DNA of 64,000 nucleotides from assembly GCA_033807775.1 (NCBI GenBank), contig CM066321.1:249786422-249850421 (forward strand), given 5' to 3'. Every line of letters begins with the position of its first letter. Position 1 is the stretch's first letter. Below are positions 59,284 through 64,000 of the stretch, one piece after another. The notes below the pieces were generated by a model. That model was not told the origin of the DNA, searched no databases, and was given only the letters and a program-made list of their open reading frames with translations. The position numbers and the translations under genes were made by a program. The DNA comes from Saussurea involucrata (Eukaryota > Streptophyta > Magnoliopsida > Asterales > Asteraceae).

Positions 59284-62200
59284 TCAGATTTTGGCATCTT
59301 TGAAATCATTGTAGCTTCTGTTGTCTCTTCCAACTTTTCTGATCTCTTTGTAGAATCTGATGCAGAGTTCTCTTAGGCGAATTGTTGCGTCAATCTCTCT
59401 TATGATTGTATCTGCAACATCTTTTTCCATTTTCTTTGAACCTCTGTATTTCACAAGGCTTGCTCTGAACTTGTTCAGAGTATTTGTTGCGTACTTCTGA
59501 CAGTCCATGCATACAAATAGTTTAGTTTTGCCTTGAGGGTTTTGAAATACTAACCCAAACCGTGGTTCTGTGATGATTGAGTTTGGTATGGCGTCTGGTG
59601 GGCAGCGATCCTCTGGTGGTCGTAGATCCAGATGTTTGAGACCGAGATCCTTTTCCAGCTGGAAATCTATCATGCTGTAGAGCAGAAGCTTTTCCCTCAT
59701 CGCTTTTCTCAATACTTGATAGGCTCTGGTGTTTGCCTCTATGTTGTAGTTGTCCTTTGTCCATTGCAGAAGGTCAGGTAGATCGTATGGATTGATGTTT
59801 CTTAAGTCAGCATCAGCGAAGGTAGATTCTGAATTGTTCTCTCTTCTGACTTTGTAAAGATTGTACCTGACCCTTGGATAGGTTCTTGTGAAGGAGAATC
59901 GGCAGAAGATCACCTTTTTGATCTTGTGAATTGAGAAAACATCTGCTTTGGTTCTTGGCTTTGTTCTCGTGAAGATGTTCTCAAATTCTTCTCTGATCCT
60001 TGGATCTGTCACATGATCTGTTGGATAGTTTGTCTGAAAGGATTGTTTGTAGAGGTATTTGTATACCACTTCTTCCATTTCTTCATGTGTTGGACCAGGT
60101 CGTGGAATTTGTCTTCTGAGACTCTCTATCTGTTGAACAACTTCTGCAGCTCTACCAGTTAAAGGAATTTCTGACAGAGGCTTCAATCCATGTGCCCAGT
60201 CAACTTCTTCGGGTTTTGGGGTTTGAAAGGCGTCAAACGCACTCTTCATCAGTTTCTCTGTTGGCTTTGACAATGTTTTCTTCTTCTTAGGCTCTTCTGT
60301 CAGTATCCCTTTGCCTTTATCTTTTGTTGTCGTGGCAGAACCTGTTTCTTCTGTGGGATTTGAGGTTTGCACTTCTGTAGGTTTGATGGAGGTTGCCTCT
60401 GTGGATTTTGACGATTGTGACTTAGAGGACTTTTGTGGCGATGGTTCTGTTGGCTTGACTTGCTCTGTAACCTCTGTTGGAGGTTGTTTGGTGACTTCTT
60501 CTGTGAGCTCAGTTTCTGTTGATGAAGTGTTGTCATTGAATCTTCTTGCCATTCTGAAAGCTAAAGTGAACCTGTGCCTTTCTTCTTCTCTCTTCACCAT
60601 ACGATCACTCATTGTTGTGTGCATCCTTTTCAGAATGTCAGAAGCAGAGGTCGTTGCTCTTTTTGGTTTGGTGGCAATCGACTTTCTTCTGGGTATGGTT
60701 TGGGGTGTTTCCACAGAGGTGGGTGTTTTCTCTGTGGTTGGTTCATCTGTTTCTTCCAAAATGATTACCTCAGGGGCGGTTGTTGCCTCTGTGGCTTGCT
60801 GTTCTGCTTCTGGAGTTTTGGTTTCGTCAGGAGATGATTCCACAGAGATGGGTGTTGTCTCTGTGGTCTTTTGGGTTTGTTGTTGTCGGGTCTGTTCTGG
60901 AGGTGCTTGACTCAGAGGTTCTGCGGCTATTGGTGGACCTGTAAGTCCTCTGCTTGCAGTTTTCTCTGTAGTTTTCTCCCCCTCAGGATGATCTGATGGA
61001 CCAGGATGGTCATCATCATCAGAGTCATCCTGACCCTTGTCTGATGTACCCTCTGCTCTGCAGGAAGCATCGGGTTTCTTTGGCATTGTGGTTGTTGCAG
61101 AAGACTTCATCTCTGAGATGGCGGTTTTCACCTCTGTGGACAGATCGTCCATTTTGGTGTTCAGATTCAAGAGAGCTGTAGATGTTGTCTCTGCCAAGGA
61201 TTTGAAAGAGCTTTGCAACTCTTTCATTGTTTGGTTCACAGAGGTGACAAGGGTTTGGAACTCATCCCTTGATACTTGTGTTCCTTGTGTAACCTCTGGA
61301 GGAACACATTCGTCTCCAGAGTGAGTCCCTGTTCCTGGGACACCTTCGTTCACCCTTGTTTGTACGATGGGGGTGGAAGGATTTCTTTCTGATCCTCGAG
61401 AGGAAACCTCAGTTTCGTTCTCTACAGAAGTTCTGTGAAGAACAGAGTCCAAATCCACTCCAGAGGTGGGTATTGGAATGTCCTTCTGTTGACTAGGAGA
61501 CTTGTCTAGAGTCTCTTCGTCTCTGTGCTTACTACTTCTCTCTGAAAGAAGGTTTGGCCTTAATGTGTGCGTGACAGAGGAAACGAATTCCTCTGTAGGG
61601 TGTTCTTGTGTGATCTGGGGCGATTGATCACGAACATTAGGTGAGTCTCTTTGAGGAGACTCCCTAGGAATGGATTCCCCGGTTTCTGTGGGCACAGAGG
61701 TTGAAATAGTAACCTCTGGCTGGATGGGTTGGGTTAGGATCGAGTTGTGCTGCTCTTTTTCAATAACTCCTTCTGCAGCTAGACCTGCGGAGTTAGAAAT
61801 GTGGGTTGCACTGGGAGTTGGGTTTGGTTGTGTGCCTTCTTCAACTTCGGCATCTTTTCTTGTTTCTTCTTCTGGTTCTGTGGAAGTTCCTTGCTCTGTG
61901 CGCAAGGAGTCATACATGTGATGAGATCCGTATAAGCTCATGACATGAGGATGATAGAGACCTTTTCGTATCCAGATAGCCTCTTCTTCATCTGAATCTA
62001 CCTCTGAGATTTCTATCCCTGTTTCTGTGGTTTCTTCTACAACCGTTGCCTCTGTAACGTCAGTTGTATTCCACTCAGCTTCGGTTTGTTCTGTATCTTC
62101 TGAAGCTTGGTTTGGACTTCTTCTGTGGACGTCCAATCCTTGAATGAAAGGGTTTTGTAAAATCACAGGGGTTTCGGCTGGTTGATTTCTGGGTGTTGTG

Positions 62201-62850
62201 TCATCTTCTTGTAGATGTGTGTCAATGCCAGAAATGAAGAAATCTTGTTCTTCTGGAGAGTGGTGGTCGAGAGGTTGTGCCGTCCACCCTGCTGTATTAA
62301 GGGTGTTTGCAATTTCGGGGTTCTGTAGGAAATCATTCAGGTCTCCCTGGTGAGCAAATCTATCTGGAGATTGATAGGGTGATTGATATCCTTCTTCTGT
62401 CATTCCTATTTCTGCATCTTCTTCTTCTGCAGTTTCACCCTCTATGATTGCCTCTTCTGCAATGGTAACCAATTTTTTAAGTGATTTACCATGCTTCTTT
62501 TTGGTTTTCCTCCTTTTTGGTTTTGGTGCCCCTTCCTCTGTTGATTTGGATCTTTTCTTTTTCTGTTTTGTGAAAAGGGGAGGAGCAGAGGAGCCAATCT
62601 CTGTGGCATGGGGAGGTGAAGGTCTATCTTCTGCAGTGCTAGTTGATGTGCCTTCTGCAGTTTTTCTCTTCTTAGCTTTTGGAGTAGAAGCAGAGATCTT
62701 TGCTGAAGATTTCTTTCCCATTATTTCTGCGCGTTTGGCTATGAAGCTGAGTTGAATAGCCATGTGTTTTGCTAACTTGTGATCCTTTTCTGCTTGAGTG
62801 GAAAGAGGTTTTGCTATCATTGTTCCTAGAGGGACACCTAAACGCGGGGG
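59284..62850 (-). CDS. Family-2 extra ORF copy B, C-terminal part (~1,180 residues)
   Basis: It is continuous from the frameshift to the stop at 59284. Residue numbers are from the ATG at 62820. Order: Lys-rich NLS-like blocks (PKAKKRKTAEG near 50; EGAPKPKRRKTKKK near 95), a long Thr/Glu/Ser-rich acidic low-complexity region (150-510), a heptad coiled coil (about 520-580, NQTMKELQSSFKSLAETTST), a second low-complexity region, and a conserved-looking basic C-terminal module (about 860-1178: IFCRFSFTRTYPRVRYNLYK, ADLRNINPYDLPDLLQW, SMIDFQLEKDLGLKHLDL, CIRFYKEIRKVGR). I recall related C-terminal modules in Asteraceae retroelement-derived proteins. No enzyme motif, signal peptide or membrane segment is visible. 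Its function is unknown. Confidence 0.8.
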   Translation of the reverse strand, partial: PPRLGVPLGTMIAKPLSTQAEKDHKLAKHMAIQLSFIAKRAEIMGKKSSAKISASTPKAKKRKTAEGTSTSTAEDRPSPPHATEIGSSAPPLFTKQKKKRSKSTEEGAPKPKRRKTKKKHGKSLKKLVTIAEEAIIEGETAEEEDAEIGMTEEGYQSPYQSPDRFAHQGDLNDFLQNPEIANTLNTAGWTAQPLDHHSPEEQDFFISGIDTHLQEDDTTPRNQPAETPVILQNPFIQGLDVHRRSPNQASEDTEQTEAEWNTTDVTEATVVEETTETGIEISEVDSDEEEAIWIRKGLYHPHVMSLYGSHHMYDSLRTEQGTSTEPEEETRKDAEVEEGTQPNPTPSATHISNSAGLAAEGVIEKEQHNSILTQPIQPEVTISTSVPTETGESIPRESPQRDSPNVRDQSPQITQEHPTEEFVSSVTHTLRPNLLSERSSKHRDEETLDKSPSQQKDIPIPTSGVDLDSVLHRTSVENETEVSSRGSERNPSTPIVQTRVNEGVPGTGTHSGDECVPPEVTQGTQVSRDEFQTLVTSVNQTMKELQSSFKSLAETTSTALLNLNTKMDDLSTEVKTAISEMKSSATTTMPKKPDASCRAEGTSDKGQDDSDDDDHPGPSDHPEGEKTTEKTASRGLTGPPIAAEPLSQAPPEQTRQQQTQKTTETTPISVESSPDETKTPEAEQQATEATTAPEVIILEETDEPTTEKTPTSVETPQTIPRRKSIATKPKRATTSASDILKRMHTTMSDRMVKREEERHRFTLAFRMARRFNDNTSSTETELTEEVTKQPPTEVTEQVKPTEPSPQKSSKSQSSKSTEATSIKPTEVQTSNPTEETGSATTTKDKGKGILTEEPKKKKTLSKPTEKLMKSAFDAFQTPKPEEVDWAHGLKPLSEIPLTGRAAEVVQQIESLRRQIPRPGPTHEEMEEVVYKYLYKQSFQTNYPTDHVTDPRIREEFENIFTRTKPRTKADVFSIHKIKKVIFCRFSFTRTYPRVRYNLYKVRRENNSESTFADADLRNINPYDLPDLLQWTKDNYNIEANTRAYQVLRKAMREKLLLYSMIDFQLEKDLGLKHLDLRPPEDRCPPDAIPNSIITEPRFGLVFQNPQGKTKLFVCMDCQKYATNTLNKFRASLVKYRGSKKMEKDVADTIIREIDATIRLRELCIRFYKEIRKVGRDNRSYNDFKDAKI

Positions 62851-63925
62851 GTGTCATAGGACTCGGTTTTGGAGTTCTATGATCGCGTATATACTCTTTC
62901 TGAAGGGATTTGTTCGATGCGTAGCGCAGAAGTTTCTTTGACAGAGGTCTGCAGTGTGAGTAGCCATCAGCATGATCAGTGGGGGTATTTTTGTTCATCG
63001 GGAACTGTTTGGGAGTTGGCCCTTCCATTGGCCAATTTTGGATTAGCAGCAGAGGTTCGAACAGTACTCCCAATATTCTTTGGAATTGCAGAGGTGGTAG
63101 AAAGTTGGGATCGTTCTCTTTGACCCTTTTCGAGTTGTTCTTTCTGTCGATGGTGTTTACGATCTCTTGCATCATTATGGTCGCATAATCTAGTGGAAGA
63201 TCATAGTAAACCCCATACATGATGCTCAAGATTTGATGTGAGCTCTGGTCAATACTCCCTATCTTTCCTGTCAGGCATCTGTTAAGAATAGAGAACAAGG
63301 TGTTCCACAGAGGTGGTAATCGGCCTCTGCGGAAGTCATTTCTCTTCCGTAGTTGGGTGTTGTACCCAAGCATTTCCACGAATCGACAGAGCTCTTCGTC
63401 TGTTGGTTGCTCTGCATAACTTTTCAATCCCAGAAGACCCCTTGTTGGTAGGTTGAATTCAAGTGAGAACATTGTTCTGTTGAACTTGATTTCAAGATGC
63501 TCAGATTTATCAGGTCTTGAAATGTACCCTTTGATAAGAGAATCGTCTTTATCAAATCGGCAGCTTTGCCAAAATTGGTTCAAATAACGGACTGGAATTT
63601 TGGTAGGGGTTCTTGATAGTAGAGGGAAGAGGACATGGTTTTCCATGATGTTCAGAAGTATGGCATGGGCTTCGCCAAAAGTAGTGGGTGAGGGGACCAA
63701 ATAGCAGTTGTTGGATTTGATAGGAAGAGTGGCTTCGAAATGATCCTTAGCTATGAAGTTTTGCAAGTGTGTCGTCGGAGCAAAGTCTGCGGAGTCCCCG
63801 GAATCTTGTTGTTCAATATCTCTTGCAAGGCTGGGGTTTTCAGAATGTTCTGAATGAGCAGGGGAGTTTTCCGTTAAGTTCGCCGGAGAGAGTTCAGAGG
63901 ATGTAGCTCGAGAAGATGAAGCCAT
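62850..63925 (-). CDS. Family-2 extra ORF copy B, N-terminal part
   Basis: It starts MASSSRATSSELSPANLTEN at 63925 (equivalent to the start at 55626). Residues 1-45 are Ser/Pro/His/Glu-rich. Residues ~50-320 look globular: FGEAHAILLNIMENHVLFPL, VRYLNQFWQSCRFDKDDSLI, LPTRGLLGLKSYAEQPTDEE, LWNTLFSILNRCLTGKIGSI, MYGVYYDLPLDYATIMMQEI. The pattern recalls the putative plant transposon protein domain found in many retroelement-derived predicted proteins; this is inference. A run of six C (62846-62851, minus strand), one more than in copy A, shifts the frame into the next entry. Confidence 0.8.
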
Positions 63926-64000
63926 TTGCAAGTGTTTTGCAGGGTATCGCCGGAGAAGAAGATGAGAGTTTGTAAAAAGTTTTATGAGAGGGTAAGGTTT

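Larger units (their letters stand above)
58249..64000 (-). mobile_element. Family-2 copia-like element, copy B (3' part)
   Basis: It is inserted in the opposite orientation within the extra ORF of copy A. The 3' LTR, PPT and the full extra ORF are inside the window; the rest of its 5' half lies beyond 64000. It has the same extra ORF and LTR as copy A, so one family member has landed in another. Confidence 0.85.

Noticed and set aside
60311..60910. 199-residue plus-strand frame
   Set aside because: It is the antisense shadow of the Thr/Glu-rich part of the family-2 extra ORF. Its Val/Ser/Gly composition follows from the repeated word.
55626..63931. Two tandem inverted host genes
   Set aside because: The two related ORFs are each attached to family-2 LTR, PBS or PPT features, and one is interrupted exactly at an LTR terminus. 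They belong to retrotransposons.

Overview
This is a low-GC, transposon-packed stretch of a flowering-plant (eudicot) nuclear genome. The retroelement style and VTE1 protein sequence fit Asteraceae, but that family assignment is inference. The only host gene I can support is VTE1 (tocopherol cyclase, SXD1-type). It lies on the + strand from about 5915 to 31831 as ten exons that join into an uninterrupted 509-residue protein. Its CDS is 1.53 kb but the gene spans 26 kb, because introns 1, 3, 4 and 5 are filled with mobile elements.

Layout. 1-2347: 5' end of a minus-strand Ty1/copia element (family 1). 2348-5015: degenerate sequence with a tandem duplication and a Helitron-like 3' end. 5016-5742: hAT-type MITE whose target-site duplication runs into the VTE1 TATA box. 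5915-31831: VTE1. Intron 1 has a GC-rich-ended repeat; intron 2 a Harbinger-like MITE; intron 3 a short-LTR copia nested in a MITE plus two hAT-type MITEs; intron 4 a Ty3/gypsy chromovirus; intron 5 several MITEs, a SINE and an inverted MITE copy. Exons 6-7 sit between two inverted copies of another MITE. 32303-37319: a long-TIR element containing a fold-back element and a truncated copia. 37480-38518: LINE 3' fragment. 38979-41400: CACTA-like fragment with AT microsatellites and minisatellites.

42421 to the window end: a nest of LTR retrotransposons, each interrupting the one before. The order is family-3 copia (-), a long-LTR gypsy element (+), family-1 copia (+), family-2 copia copy A (+), family-2 copia copy B (-). 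Boundaries are readable from TG...CA ends, primer-binding sites and interrupted reading frames. Where a family-2 or family-3 interior is visible it has no recognisable protease, integrase or reverse transcriptase. Family 2 carries a very large extra ORF of about 1,550 residues in place of, or after, pol.

The most unusual recurring pattern is that several unrelated elements carry their own short word iterated at high density: CGCTGA/TCAGCG in family 1, CAGAGG..TCTG in family 2, TTTTCGCA in family 3, CCTGCCGGAA in the intron-3 copia, and ATATCGG, AGCGGT or TCGGGTTT in the hAT-type MITEs. I counted these by eye and did no statistics. No database search was possible, so family names rest on recognised motifs only.
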